From: Aulostomus chinensis
Lineage: Eukaryota > Chordata > Actinopteri > Syngnathiformes > Aulostomidae
Assembly (NCBI GenBank): GCA_037954235.1
Contig: JBBMOA010000010.1
Location: 24,588,529-24,652,528 of the forward strand
Direction of reading: 5' to 3'
DNA length: 64,000 nucleotides
Shown one piece after another: positions 12,701-27,800 of the stretch. Each line of letters starts with the position of its first letter. The first letter of the stretch is position 1. The notes below the pieces were generated by a model that saw only the letters and a list, made by a program, of their open reading frames with translations, was not told the origin of the DNA and did no database searches. Position numbers and translations under genes: made by a program.

Positions 12701-15490
12701 TTGCACATATTCACTCCAGACTGTTGGCAGAGAATTTACAAGAACATTTTAAAGTTTGTTATTTCATGGGTTGGCAGAGACTGTTGTGTTGAGTGCCTTG
12801 TAAAATGTCTTCAGGACCTCAGATAATCTGGGGACTATACACACTCCAGAGAGAAGTACATGAAATTGGCAGTTTCACATACTCTGTCTTAGCCAGGGGA
12901 GTGAAGAAAAGTCCTTTTGTGTGCATGTGAGTGACCGCCTCCACTGCAGTATGTATCAAAAAAGCCTCATATCATTTCATAATTTTTCATATCTTGATAT
13001 AGAGATGGTTAGATGGAGGGAATAACGTTATTTACTGTACAGATGGGTTTTAAAATTCTATTTTAAGTGACAGCTGAAGCAACCGCCCCACATAAAGCAA
13101 ATCTCTCATCAGTCCTTATTAAACTGCTCCGAGCAGACAGCAATGATGAAACAACAGCAACAGAAAACACGGACACATGCACAAACTCATGCACTCTCAG
13201 CATCTAAAATGGAAACAGTGAAGACGGCTCAACAGCGATTCATTAATGAATGTGTACCAGTTAAGGGGATCGCAGGGTCTGACAGCCATGGAAAGACAGG
13301 GGGTGTGCACCCAGTACCAGTGCCAACTTGCCATCTGCACCCAGCGCTGACTGAGTTAATGAGGGGATTAAGCCCACATGCACAGCCCTGGGACAGGACC
13401 CCTTACCCTGCCACCAGCAGGAGCCCACCACACCGGCACTTTAATATGGAAAACATGACAGAAGCAAGGTGGGCTCTTGTGCGCATGCTGAGCAGAAACC
13501 CCACTGACTGCCGACGTGCAGGGGCACTGTCTGGCCATTCGTTTCTGGATGAAACTGTGTCTGCGTACGTGCGTGTGCTTGAACTTATATGAATTTGAGA
13601 GTGTATGATACCCGGATGTACTAATAATGGACAAAATAATGTCAGCATGAAGCCCCCAGCATAGGGAACAGTGTGGATCACAGGGGCTCTCTCCTCATGT
13701 GGTACAGACAAAAGAAGTGCTTGATTAAATGAAGCCAGGAGGCAAAACAAAGATTAATATGAGGAGAAAGGAACAATCTGTTGAACAATGCAGGAATATG
13801 TTAGCGTCTTTGTTCGCGAGTGACCCTGGGCGGCAACTGGGGATACACACACTGTTTACACCCAACATGCCATCACCTTCAGAGACTGCATGTCCTGGAG
13901 CAGATTCACACCAGCCCACAAGGAGCCAAAGGGCCCTGAGGCCGTCCCGGCTGGTGGCGAAGCCTTCATGTGTCACTGACTTTCTCCACAGTGTCATCAC
14001 TACACATTCAACGCTGAGGCGGTGTGCAGAGGAGCGCTACAGCTTAAGACTTCTTACGGCTAAATGTCAAACAGCAGCAGAGATAGAATTACTTGAAATG
14101 AAGGCTGATTAGAAAACAAATAAAGAAATAAATGAATAAATCAACTGACCTTGGTACAATTATCTCTTAATTACCGCACACCTCCCTGTGCCCTGGGAGA
14201 TACAATAATTAAAGGGGGATAATGGAAGGCAACAAGGGAGGCTTTGTACAGAAATACCTGCCAGCAACAATGATCCACCACAAGCATCCAGCGTGAAAAA
14301 TGCTGTGGTCAGAATGCTGTGTATTGTTGTCTTTGTGGAGCAGAAAAAAGGAACCAAAAAATGAAAGCATATAGTCTAGATTCAAGAAAGGCTGGCGTAG
14401 GCGCGGTCATGGCGCTCAAAATGCATTACATTTGGGAGCTCGTGAAATGTGAAATCAGAAGAATTAGTAATAAGCAACCACAAATGCCAACTGTTCAAGG
14501 TATTATCCATAAAAATCGACCAAGGTTGATGTTGGACATGCTAATTCAAACCTTTCATGGCCAATATTGCCTCCTGACCACAGCGAGAAAACTTAAACGA
14601 CTAGTCGAATTAGGTCTTGGCAAAAATGTCAATTTGCCCTCTTTTCTTTCCGTGCGTCTACTTGTTTCTGTCCACAAATGGCTCCTGGTTCTGCTCCAGC
14701 AACTAAGACGGACGTTCTTTCCTTTATGCCTGTGCAAACCATCATTATCCTGCCCACCACCCACATGCAAGTGTAAGATGAAAACCAGTTTGTGTATACA
14801 TCCAAAGGTCAGAAGAAATCATAACATTTATCATTTGGACCACGGTCTTTCTTTTTCCCCCGACTCCTATATGAAGCTACTGCAGTCCAGAGGATTAAGT
14901 GCCAGTCTTCCCATGAAACCAAAACCCAAATGCCTTGACTGTCCCCTTCTCTTCCCCCATGACCCCTTGGTCTGTCTTTCTTTCCACACTGACTGATCAA
15001 GGCTTCAGAGCCCTGCAGTAATGGTCTGTTTAGACACTCATCACTGATTGGATTGTCAATTAGAGTTTTTGTGTGGTGTCAGCCCCCTCTCCCCAACATA
15101 GAAACTTTAAGGAGCTGTTGACAGACTCAGTGGCTTCTACCTGGTTAGTCACGGCTCTCGTTAAAGATTACGTCAGCTCAAAACAACTGAGTCTCTCAGG
15201 AGGCGGCGGGACAAACGGCCAGGAACACCAGGAAACATTCAAGTAACAAAGCCATTCTGAAATGTGTTAATGAAAATAATAAGGTCTCTGGCGCTGTCAG
15301 ATATGGAACGACCCATCACTATGTCACCAATGAAAGAAACCCACCCAAGAATAGACTGAAATGGAATGAATGGCATGGCTTTTCTGTGCTTCATATACAA
15401 TGAGATCACTGGCAGAGCTGATGGAACATTGTCCAGCGGTGATTTATTTGAACCTTGTATTTGTTAATGTGTCTGGGCTCCTGCATTATA

Positions 15491-15491
15491 G

Positions 15492-15530
<39 letters not shown>

Positions 15531-15540
15531 AAGAGAGAGA
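15491..15540. repeat. (GA)n microsatellite
   Basis: About 24 GA units with three small interruptions. Confidence 0.97.
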
Positions 15541-17788
15541 ACACCTAACAGAGAGGCTGTTGTGCGTGGGTCTGGCTGAGCTCCATCGTCCCCTCAAGCC
15601 AAACTACCATATTCACACTTTTAAAAAAAGCCTTATGAACTGGGGGGCACTCTGTGTGGGTGAATAGTCACTCTAACTCTTCACACGCAGACTTGTTTTA
15701 GAGTTCACAGTGTCAGCTGGGCTGAGAGTGATTGTTCCAATGAGAGTGCTTTTGCTTTATTACCCTCACTTTTTTTCGGTCCAGCCTTCGTCTGTGTCTT
15801 TCCGGGCAGCTGAATAGTTGCCTACACCCTCTCTTTCATGGTGCCCTCTCTGTCGCTGGAACAGTGACGCCTAGGCAGGACTCAGGTCTTAAATAAGAGT
15901 TTGAGGCCTGACACATGTGGCCTGTGAGCTGACAGCAGCTTTGTGGCAGAGGCAAGAGGGGTGGGAGTTTGGGGGGCTAAGGGCCAGGGATACTCAGGGA
16001 GGAGAGACAAGCTGAAGGAGCCCCTTGAGAAACAGTCTGGGCCAACAACCACAACAACACCTCAACAAGGGCCGCAGTCATCAAGCAAAGTCAAGCTGGA
16101 GGGAAAAGGAAGAAACCGTACCACTAGAAGATGCCAACAGGAATCAAGAAACAGTACCTCTGAGGGAGAAGAAGAGGGCAAAGGAAAAAAAACTATAAGG
16201 CAGAGTGGACAGTTGATGGACAGATTGTTGGAGGAGAAGAGAAAGACAGTGAAGGGACACCGAAAAGAAGAAAAACGACTATATTTGCAGTTAACAGTGC
16301 AAAATAACAGCCTTTTTTAACTTGTCACAGAAAAGAAGCTGAAATAAAATTGGAGGAAAACAACCTGGATAAAGGCTGAGTCAAATTGATTGCAAGGAAT
16401 ATGAAGAGACAGCGGAGAGAGGAGAAGAGAGCACCTTGAAAGTGTTCTCACATCACATTTGTACGCTGGTGGCCAGCAGGGAGATAAACAACTTCAGAAG
16501 ACACAATGAAAAAATAATAGAAAAATACTTCACAATGACAACAAGGAGCTAACATTAAAACAAAGATACCAACAAAGTAAATTGAAAATGAATATGTTTT
16601 TTTCCCAAATCCTATAAGGTTCAACAAAATGTCTCAATAATGACAGCTATTAACAGCTAATATCCCAGCAGAAGCTCCACAATGCTAAGAGGACTTCAAT
16701 GGGAGGGGAAAGAAAGGCGAGGAGGTGGAGTGGGTGCTTTTCCAGGACAGCAGACAAAGAGAAACACAATTACAGAGACTCTAAAAATGTCTTCAGTGCA
16801 CATTAATGGGAAATGTTTCTGCACTGTCTCTGAGACACTGCACACTCCTCTGGCCAGATCCCAGCCTAATCCTTCACATTACCTCCATTTCAGATGATTT
16901 CACAGTTGTCACTAAATGTTGCATTTCCCTTTTTTTTTCTTCCCACAAATGTTAGCTGGGGAACATGCCAAGATGGTGCTGAGATAGTAAACAGGCTGGG
17001 GGATGTGTCTCTCAAACTGCAAATGTTTCCTTCATGGTTGTTATTGCATCCCCCACAAAAGCGATGTTAAAACACTTGGCTATCCATGTCATTTAGCAGG
17101 TGAAAACAGCCAGACTGAAGTTGTTGTCATTTGGCTTGAAAATGTGGCCACAGAAGCTTGTGTCCTTCACTTCACATTAGAGCCGCCGACATTTCGCTAA
17201 CAAGACAAGAGAGCCTCTATGCAGACAAAGTCAAAAGGCTCTTCTGCAAGGCACATGCACACTGGAGGATATGTTGACATCCCCACCTGTCTCAAACTGG
17301 TCGACTAATATGCTAAAAATATCATGAAATCATGCGTGTGCTCTTCCATTGACAAACTTTTTAGCCAATTCCCTGTCTAATTAGTGCAGATGCAGTAATT
17401 CCTGTAGCTAATGTGGATTTACGGACACTAAATCCTGACTTAACAAGCCATGCAATCTAACTGATAGAAAGAAAAAAAATACAGCTGCAAAACATGGATA
17501 CTTTTAGTAAAGGGACAAGAGACGGTAGCTAATGATTTGAAATGCTACTGAATGCTAAATCCCTCCTGTCATGTCCACAATTGCACCCCTTGATACCCTC
17601 CTACAGCTGCTACAGTATTTGGTTTTCTGCACTTCATGTCTCTTGAGCTTTATGCCATGAAGCTATGCCGCTGGTATGCGACAACTTCGGGCAGTGGAGT
17701 GAATTGGGTTTGAAACGGGGTCAGAATAACGGCTCTGGGGCAATGTTCTTGGCACAGGCAGCACCATGTGTTAGCTGGCTAGTTACCG

Positions 17789-17846
17789 ACACACACACAC
17801 ACACACAAACACACACAAAGAGAGAGAGGGAGAGAGAGCAAGAGAG
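17789..17846. repeat. Compound (AC)n-(AG)n microsatellite
   Basis: AC repeat with AAAC interruptions passing into an AG/GGAG repeat. Confidence 0.95.
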
Positions 17847-18464
17847 GAGTGAGGTGTGGTAACAATAAACAGCCCAGACACAGGAATGCACAGGGGCAGT
17901 AAAACGCTACACAGTACCATTCATCATAGCACCCAGAACGCAGCAGGGGTACAAATATCAACATTTCCCCCACACGCCCTGTTCCACAAACAGATTTCAG
18001 CATACTTTCAGTCTCCTGCTGTCTATAATTCTCCTCCGTGTGTCTTATATGCCATAACTGACTGCTTGGCATTCTTGCAGTGTGTTACTGATATGGTTGT
18101 CAGAGAAGCTTTTTTATTAATAGCTCTAGGAGTAAACCATTTGAGGTTTAGCATAATGCTGCATAAGCCCCGCTGGAGGATGCCTGACGGGTCACCTCTG
18201 GGACAGAACCTCACGACTACGGGGGCCAAAAAACAACAACAACAATAAAAAACCCACAAGGAGACAGGAAACGTCATTTTGAACGACATTGCTGTAAATT
18301 GTACAGTGCTGATTATATATGCGTCAACATTTGTACGGACTTACTCAGTTGATTCAATAAAAAGCAAGTGTCTGTGACCAATGAGAGGAGGTGCAGTCCA
18401 TATACACCGCTATGGATCATTTAGCTCATCGTCAACAGAGTAAAACAGCAGAACTGAGCGGGGA

Positions 18465-18490
18465 TGTGCGTGTGTGTGTGTGTGTGTGTG
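18465..18490. repeat. (GT)n microsatellite
   Basis: About 12 GT units. A second short GT block follows at about 18520-18540. Confidence 0.93.
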
Positions 18491-21400
18491 AAAGCCAGCA
18501 GTTACTGTAGAGGTGTCTGGGTGTGTGTGTTTGTGTATGTTAGTAGTAGCTGAGTGTTCAAGACCCCCCACCCATCACCCCTCTCCCTAAAAAGCCTTTG
18601 GTGATAAATCCAAACATTTCTGGCCAACTTAAACACAACATAAATCTGTCCTTGGTGGTAGTCTGCAACAAACTGCCTCGGGGACAGATGTTTAATGGCA
18701 AAAAAAGAGAGGGAGACAGCCTGCAGTCCATTCTCTGCTAAACGTGTCCTTCCTCATGGCAAACAAAAACACCGTTTATCTCAGTAAAGCTTCATAACTT
18801 TCAGCTACCACCTTCCCTTGTTTCCAATATGTCACCCTATAGAGCCCCCCCCCCTCAAAAAAAGAATACAATATGTAGCCACGTGCTCTTTCATTTCTGT
18901 CACAGATTCCCAAGGATATTGGACATGCAAATGATTGAACAAAGAGCTCGGATTAGAACAGTGCGGAACAAGGTGCTTAGAGCCAAAACAAAACACAAAA
19001 AAAGAAAAAGAAACAATGAGCGATAAGGACGACTGTGCTGGGAAGATAATTAATGAATAGCAGCGTCAAGTAATACATGCGGTAACAGTGGGGCCGCTTG
19101 TCCTAGTTCTGCTGCGTATTATGCACCCATACACACACAGACTCACAAATGGAGAGGAGGAGGAGGAAGAATTAAGATGTGGCACAAAAAAGGAATTTAA
19201 TTGTGATCTGCCAACACATTTTACATAAAAATGCCTTCAGGAAAAAATAAATACATAAGAAAAGAAAATCTGGCATTTAAGGACATCGTTGCAATATTGA
19301 TGGTGAGGCCACACTGGGCCTGAAAAATACCAGTCAACTGGGCAAATAGCAGCCAGTTCCTTGGTAATGGGGGAAGGAATTGAGGGTTGTTTTTTTTTAA
19401 TCTTGCAAAGGTTTTTTTTTTTTCTTTTTTTGGAGTTCACTTGTCTTTGTTAGGCTGTGTCAGCTGGTCAGGGCCATAGGCTAAAAAAGACCCCCCAAAA
19501 AACCAGGACGGACCCAAATGGCCTGAGAACTATTTTACATGGAAATGCCAGGATTGCATTACAATGCAAGTCAGACTAGAAGGAATAAATACTGAGCAGA
19601 TCATGAAACCAGAGGTAGATATTTACTATATAAGATGTGATTTTATAAATTAATATTCAAATATATTCAGTTCATGTCTCCTGACTTGAATTATGTGAGG
19701 TAATTTTGCTTGTGTCAGGAAAAGTGCCTCATTTCTGTGGCAGGTAATTGAGAGCAGTGATGTGAATAGAGAGCCGGATATGGTGAAGGTCTGACTCTCC
19801 CCTTCAGCGTCAGTGTCTCTCTGAGACCCAGGAAAGAACCATTGTTCCATCGGGGGACACAAAAAAGGGATTAATTTGAATTTGGTTTACAATGCCATGC
19901 CTTTCAAGTTAATCCATCTGGCCTGTGCCCTGGAGTTGCCAGCTATTCGCCATTCACTCTGCCAGTTCTCTTTGTCTCCAGGTGGGGTAAATGTCAACTC
20001 TACCACTACTTGGACATGGAGATACTTGGAGTGAGAAAATGAAGACAGAAAAACAGTCTGGATGCAGAAAAAACAAAAAAAAAGAAAAACTCCTTCAGTA
20101 TGATTTTTTTTTTTCCTTGATTCAAACAAATGAATATCTTTATGAATGCAGAGCAATTACTGGTGTAATTTGAAATGATATTAACAGATGGAAAGCTGGC
20201 ATTTAAATTTTTGTGATTAATAACACCCTGTTTGAAAAATAACAAAATACTCATGTCATTATTTCCAGAGAAGTTATAAGTGGCCCGAATTATCCGGCAC
20301 CCCTGCTGAGATTGCTAGGATGAATCTCCTCACACATCCATCACGTCTGTTTCCACACCCTCCCTCACAAATCCAGATTCTACCAAACTGCTATAATGGG
20401 TCGCTGAGGGACATTTCAGATTCCTCTTTACTTTGATTATCATTTAATAAAATGTCTTACATTTGCTGTCATTTTTACTCTTCCTCCTCCCAATTTTCTA
20501 AAAGGCCATGGCATTAAAAATTTAAAAACCCACAATACGCCTTAAAGAAAGAGATCAAAAATACAACAACAGAAAAGCAGTAATTCACTGTGTCATTCTG
20601 AAACTTTCTGTGCATATATTGTGGTGTTTCAGAAGTTTTCTATTATAAATCCACAGTATACAGTATTCAGGAAGCTGAAATGACCCAAAATCATAAAATC
20701 TAATTTTACTGGAGTGTGGTTTGGAAAACAGAGTGAGAGGGTGACTGTGAGGGAGAGGCATCTGAAGGGAGAACTTGTGGAACCCCAAAGCAAAAAAAAA
20801 AAAAAAGATGATTCAAAAACCCTTTGCTATACCATCAGTGGTAAATAATAGAGCTGGGTCTCCTTCACTCTCGCTCTCTTACATCCTGCACCTGTGCCAG
20901 AGGGGTGGTTAGACTACTGACCTGTGTATTTGCAGCACAACTCCCAGTGCACCCCTGAAGGACGCACACACCTCAGCAGATCAACAGAGGACAAAACCGA
21001 ACAGTTGCAACGGACATCTGCAGGCTGAAACAACTGAGGGATATACAGCTCGGCTTTTTGAAGTTACCTCATTAACAAGCCTTTCAATTAGCGGGCAAAG
21101 TAATTCGCTGCAGCAAACGCTACTAAACACGAAAAAATGGTTCCATTCGGAACTAAGCTTAATTAATGCAACTTATCTTACACTCCCAAAAGGAATATAT
21201 GTAAAATACAGATACCATGACTAAAAAGAAACAAAGAAGAAATGTAGATTTTAATTAGAGATGTTTAATCAGCTCCATCATATCAGCTGTAAATACATCT
21301 TTTCAGTGTAAGCTTATGTTTTTTTTATGCTTCTTGTTTTGTTTTTTTATGTCCTCAGAGATTTTTCAAAAGCAGCTTAGCAGGCAGTCAACAAAATTCA

Positions 21401-22111
21401 TAATAAAGAGGAAGAACACCAGTTCTAACATTTTGTTTGTAAATGTGTGCACAGAGACGGTTCTGTAACATTGTCAGATTAACCTCAGTTATAAAAAGAC
21501 AAGAAGTCAAAGCACGGATATATGTATGGTTGTTCAAGATGAAAACCAACCACGTGATAACTGAAGAGAATTTTAAAAAAAAATTAAAAGCAATCATTTA
21601 ATCTAATTAAATTAAGATAAATGCAATTGTAGTAGGCCAACTGTGATGCCTGAGGGGGGCACTGTACTCCAATTACATTTGGGCTTTTTAGGTCAAATCG
21701 CTGTAGTATGGTGAGGATTTAACTAATATTCAATTACACACTGGCTTAGTTCTAATATAAGCCAGCAGATTTAGCCATCAGTCAGTCAGTTTGACAGAAT
21801 ACACCATGCAAACAGGAATGAATGAAAGTGTTGTGACCGTGTCAGAAGTGTTTAACCTACAAAGATCCTGCATCCTGCTTGCACTTCCTGGTACACAAGC
21901 ATGCTGTCAACTTTGTTTACCAGAGCTCTTTTTCACAGCCTTAAATATCCTCGTGCTCTGGCCAGTGTCAGAAGTCATATCGCCTGCTTCTTTAAACTGA
22001 TTTAGGATTTTGTCAATGCTGACACTCTTTCGTGCCAATTTTGAAACATTACACTCGTGCCAGATGTGCAAAACAATGTACAGCTGAGGATTGTAAAAAT
22101 GCAGAGTGCAG

Positions 22112-22141
22112 CCCCCCCCCCCCCACACACACACACACACA
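22112..22141. repeat. C13-(AC)n tract
   Basis: Thirteen C running directly into about eight AC units. Confidence 0.96.
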
Positions 22142-24842
22142 GTAAAGAGGTGCATTGAGGTAGACAGCAAATACAACCCCCCTCTCATACACCATTAGTC
22201 CTCGCTGTGTGTTGTACATTCCAGTCACCCCCACCCCACCCCACTCTGAGAGTGTTTCAGGGAAGTGGGGCCTCTCTCCACTGTGCATCCATCTATAGAG
22301 TCCTAATCCGCCAGTGGGTCACACACAAAACGGGGGACGACCGAACGTAAATAAATAAAAATGAGTAGAATCTCCGTCTACTTTTACCATTTCAATCAAG
22401 TGGAAGGATGGAAACCAGACAGCACGGTCGCATTCAGAGGTCAGTCAGGCTCAATTAGACAGACCCCTCACTGAAAACAGCAAGTGATTATTTTTAAGTC
22501 CCTAAAGTATCTCTCCCTGCTGGTTGAGAAGTGGGGAAGTGGGGCTCAAGAAAATAAAAAAAGAAGTGCCTTCAACCCCAAAAACCCACCTTTCTCACCG
22601 CACCACCTGTCAAAAGCTCTAAGGTTTATAAACAGAGACAGACAGGATTAAAGGTGTAAGGAGGGAGGTCAGGGCGAAGGGAAAGCGAGATTGACGACCC
22701 CCCAACTCTTTCACTGACAGATACCAGTTGCCTCCAAGTGCCAGTGGCTCAACAAGACCCTCATGCTGCAGCAAAAATCATCTCTGGGAATTTCTAAACG
22801 CCAAAATCACTTTATTCTCCATTTAGAGATTAATTCTGTGCCTGGCATTCCATCGAGAGGAAAAAAAAAAAGAAAAAAAGGTGGGATACATGCGGTTTCT
22901 ACACCCAGAGAGCATTATCATGTAAATGGTAAGTGCTGCACTGTAAAAACTCGGCTCTTACAAATGATGGGCCTTGGACAGGAAAGGATGCATCCTGAGC
23001 CTAAGTGCTCCTCTTCAGAGATACCATCCCTGCTTTTTTGGAAGCTACTTCAAAGAGATCCAGCTGAAGAGCCTCCCTTTTCCACCGCTGAATTACTTTT
23101 GGAAACTTTTTCTCCCAGACAATCTCCATGTGCACATCACACGCTTTGTGAAAATGAATGCCATGTTTCAGATGATTTTCAACACATGCGGCCAGGCAAT
23201 CACTCAGAAAATCTGATATGATTAATTTGACGAGCTATTATTCCAGCTGCTATGATGCTATACGGCTAGTATGAGGACAGTGCCTCTACAATCTTTTTCA
23301 CTTATCTTTACATTGTTATCCCAACAAGGATACCTGTGATTTTCCCTAAAATGGAGAATATTTCTTCTTGAGCAGGAACAAATGGAATAACAATGTCAGT
23401 GATGCATGTACACGTGGGCCACGCAGCCTCCGTGAGCGCCGCTTGTGTGTCGCTGAACCTCTTGTTTTCATTTCAACACCCGTGTTCACACAGAGGAGCA
23501 ACCACAAAGCTCCGTGAGAGCGTCTTGACTCACACAGAGCTTCAGCGGCTCATCAACTAGACATTTTGGCCTATATGGTTCCCAACAAAAATAGACAGTC
23601 GTTGAAATTAAGATCAAAACAGCAACCTCGAAACTTTCCCACTTGTTCGCAACCTTTTTTTCGTCTCAGGGAAATATTATTGTAATTTCAAATGAAAAGA
23701 AACAAAAGATTACTGATCGTGATAATCAAAGGTAAACTAAATGTAGGAAGATGGTTTGCTGCGGCAGCTCTGTGTGTGTGTGGCATGTGAACTGCTGCAG
23801 TTCGACCAGATGTAAAGGTAGGCAGTGCTGGCTAAGCTCAGTGTAAACTACCAAGCTGCTAGAGTCATGTTTGGTCTGTTGTTGACCTCTGTGACCCACA
23901 GGCCGTGTGGCTGCATAGTCCATAACAGACAGACAGGCTCCTTGATCTGTCCAGCTCAGAGACATCTAACTCTGTCAGCCAATTACAGGCCGGTGCTGTC
24001 AGCGGGACAGAGTGATGCTGAAGGTCCCTGATGAGTAAAGCCGTGTTGAGGATATCAGTCACTTTCATCTGCCAAATACAAGTACGCACGTGTACTTTGG
24101 GAACACACGCATACACACACACAGACACACACCGACTAAAAGATTTTCTCCTGGGTCTCATCCGTCTCACTTTGTTCCACAAACGCTCTTGTGATAGTTT
24201 GCAGAAGACGCCGGAGTGAGCATCTGCTTAACAGAATTCCACAGGAGTAAACACACTGACCGCTTCCTATAGATCCAACGAAGTTACAGAGGGACTTCAT
24301 CATGTTCGGTTGTTGTTGAAGCTCATTTTAACCTTAGAGAACACCAGGAAAGATGCACTCCGAAATGTTCAGGTAAAATTTCAGACGTCATCAACAGACA
24401 GACTCGATAAAACAGGTGTGTTTTGTGTCTGGTCTAGCATTTCCAACCGTCCCTTTTGTGTACAAGCGGCATTCATTCTGCGTCTGGGGCTCAGAGGATT
24501 AACAGACAGGCTCAGGGAAGGCGAGTCTTATCTCACCTTGCAGAGATAAATCAGACAGTGACACACAGCGCCGTTCACCCACTGCTGAGGAGAGTTGGAG
24601 ACATAAGCATTTGAACAGAGAAAGCCACACACAGCTTCTTTGCCAGACTATTTGTTTAAAACCCGCTTTAAGGGTTTATGTTCTGTTCTGGCTGCCCTCA
24701 GGAATGAGTGGCCAATGGTCACGGGCTCCGAGACTGTTAGGAACAGCCAGGATGATCGCCTTGATCTCTTCTGCTGTGACAATTTCCAGACGACAAGAGA
24801 GAGAGAGACAAAAAATATCTGTCTGCAAAGAACTTGGCCTAG

Positions 24843-24863
24843 TTTTTTTTTTTTTTTTTTTTT
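24843..24863. repeat. Poly(T) run (T21)
   Basis: Twenty-one T, the longest homopolymer in the window. Could be the tail of a minus-strand retroposon, but no body is recognised. Confidence 0.95.
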
Positions 24864-27800
24864 ACTCTGACCAGTCTCCAATTTATCACCTCTCTTGGGA
24901 ATATCCTGACACCCTGTGAAGTTCGTTTATTTTGTGGGATAAACAGAATCGAAGGAAAAAGAAAACAACAAATGTTTCCTGTAGATACTAGATTTGCAGG
25001 TTTCACCAAAGGAACGGTAATTTGTGGCGAGCGACCAGAATTTCAACACTGTCGAAATGAACAGTGTGTGCATAAAATGTAATGATAAGTTAAACGTACA
25101 GTTCTGCATGAAAAGCGCAGGCTGTTATTTTGTTTCATCCTACATGCCAAAGTGAATGTTTTAGGACTCTTAAAAACTTTATGGTTAAGATGAATAACAG
25201 TTGATGTTCAAAATGAATATATTTATGGTTATATGAGGACAGCTATAAAAAATACAAAGTTTTATGCGTCTTCATCTCAGGGGAAATAGCAGAAATCTTG
25301 TGTGGGATGAAAGAAAATCATCCTTTCTGATACAATTCGTACTTGGAAACACTGGAGCTCTTTTTCTGGCAAAGTGAATCTGAAAAAGTGACTGTGTCAG
25401 AATCTATGAGTTTAAGTATGTGAAGGATGTTCTCTCGCTGCATTACTTTGCCACAGAGATTTTCAGATAATAATGTTGCAACTCTATAGAGCTGGAAGAG
25501 GGGAAGAAACTAAAAAGTGAGACTCATTGCAAGGTGTGAAATAATAAAACCCTGCTGGCATCGGAGTATATTGGATTTGATATTGGACTCAAAAGATGTG
25601 AAACTTTTCACTTTTGTTGCATGGATGTTAGCATTCTGATGTAAATCACAAATAAAAAACTAAATAATGATCAATGTCAGTTACGGAAATGTACATCAAG
25701 AGTGATGTCAGAACATCGCTGATAAAGTCCTTGAATTCACATTCCCCTGGATCATTTTGAGGTCGGCATTTCAAGACACATTCAGGTCCACCAGCATCTT
25801 TAATTATGGTTAAAACTGGTCATGTAGCCATGTGGTCTGTATTCAAAATACAGGCTGCACATCACATTGGCAGGGCTGTTGTTTTTATACGCTGAACCAC
25901 CTTCATCTGTGTTATCCGCAGCTGCAAACTGGCTGTGTTATCAGAGGAGGGTTTTTTTTTTTGAAGGAGATCTGAAGCAGGGTATGTCTGCATGGCTTGA
26001 GTTTTTTCACAGGGTCTCTGTGTGTCGTGAATCCTGAGGTGCACCAGTGGAAACAGTTGTCTAAACTGATGGGAATGTGTCAATGAATTGAAATGAAGTA
26101 CTGCTGCACACGAAGAACTCTGTGCGTGCTCACTGTGAACAAACTTTTTTTTAAAAAAAAATCACTGATAATACTTTGATCTGAAAGCTCCGATAAAAAG
26201 AGGGAGTACATTGTTAACCATATTTCAGTTTTATGAAACTGTAGATTGGAGGATTGATGGTAAGAAGCCTATTACTCCATCCTAAGCTGGATGACACCCC
26301 CCTCCCATTTCAAAACTCATTCCCGCGTTCCTCTGTGTGTGTGTTTGTGTGTGAGCAAACCACCCCAAGCAATTATAAATTACCGATGTGAAGAATTGTC
26401 CCAACAATTGTTAATTACAAGAAGCTTAGGACTAAATGATTGTCTGATGAATTTCACATTTCAGAGAGAATAAGCTAACAGGGATCTTGATAAAGTCAAT
26501 ATGCCTAAATGATGAAATATGTGGACCCAATGAGCTGAACGTAAGTGTAATTATGGTGTTGAAAGGACAGTCAATGCCATTATCAAACTACTTTACCACC
26601 TGATTAAATTAGGAAATACACCCCCACCGGCTTGATTCATATGCACTGGCTGCCATATATTAAGAAAAATGGGGAATTATATATTTAGAGAAAGTGTCGA
26701 GAGGATACAGATGGTGCTGGTGAAGGGAGCGCTTTCATCCCAAAACACTGTCATTAATTTTTGCATATGAAAAAGTCCCCCGCTACAAAGAGGGCATCCT
26801 CACCAAGGTGACCTCTGAGGCAGAAACATCAATGGATCAGGTGCGGGCCAACTGTTCTATTGAAGGTGGGAAGCTGAGAGGAATCGTAGCAACTTCAAAG
26901 AAGCCTTTGGCAAAACCGAGAGGCAAAAAAAAAGAAGAAATAAAAGGACAGAACACTTAAAATGGTTGACATCAATCAATAATGGTCTGGGAAATGTATT
27001 CCCATCCTGTTGACCAAACGCAGTGCTAGAGGGGATCTTTGCTCTGAGCCTATGCCAAAGCATGATGGACATTTAGAGCATGAATTAAGAGCAACTTGCT
27101 TTGTGAACAAACTCTGCAGCACAAAGGGATAAAAGCCAGCTGTCAGGCCACAGTAGCAACCGAGTCCTTCACCACTGAGGACAGTGTCAGTGTTTGCCAA
27201 CAGCAAATAACCGCCTCTGGCCCATTTAGTACCATCTCTTTTTCTTTTCTGCGAACAAAAGCAGTATGCCACTGAGATGACACGAGTGCTACTCAGTGGT
27301 TACCAGTGTACTGCCCGATCAAACACAGAGTTGTGTGTGGAACAAGCCCAAAGCCAACACAGTAAAGAACTAACCAGAGTACATGAGCACTTTGTACTGC
27401 CAGGCCAGAACAGAGGCATTTTAAGTTATTTCTGCTTTGGCTCATTTGTTATCCTGGTGTTTGCTTCGCATGGAGCAGTGTTAATTGTTCATGAAATCAA
27501 GTTTACAAAAAACCAAAACCTAACAACATACCTATTTTTTCTTACTAGTTTTTTTTTTTTCTGTGCAATTTATCTTTTAGGTTCTAAATAACCCAGTGAT
27601 TTTGATGTTGAAGTCATGACTGTCAGAATGCAAATCAACCTGTTAAATTTGACGTGCTATTTCTACATACTGAAAGACTGGAGGAAAAGAATAGAAAAAG
27701 TACAGACAATGACCTAAAACCATGGGATGAAGGCCCTCCTCACACTGGGTGATCCTTCCTGTGCCCAAGCACGTCTGTCCCCCCAGTCTGGGCTGTTCAG

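Noticed and set aside
13143..13592. 149-codon plus-strand ORF
   Set aside because: No domain, no splice context and overlapping open frames on the other strand; consistent with chance.
22763..23221. 152-codon plus-strand ORF
   Set aside because: Crosses a poly(A)-rich stretch (Lys-rich run) and shows no recognisable domain.
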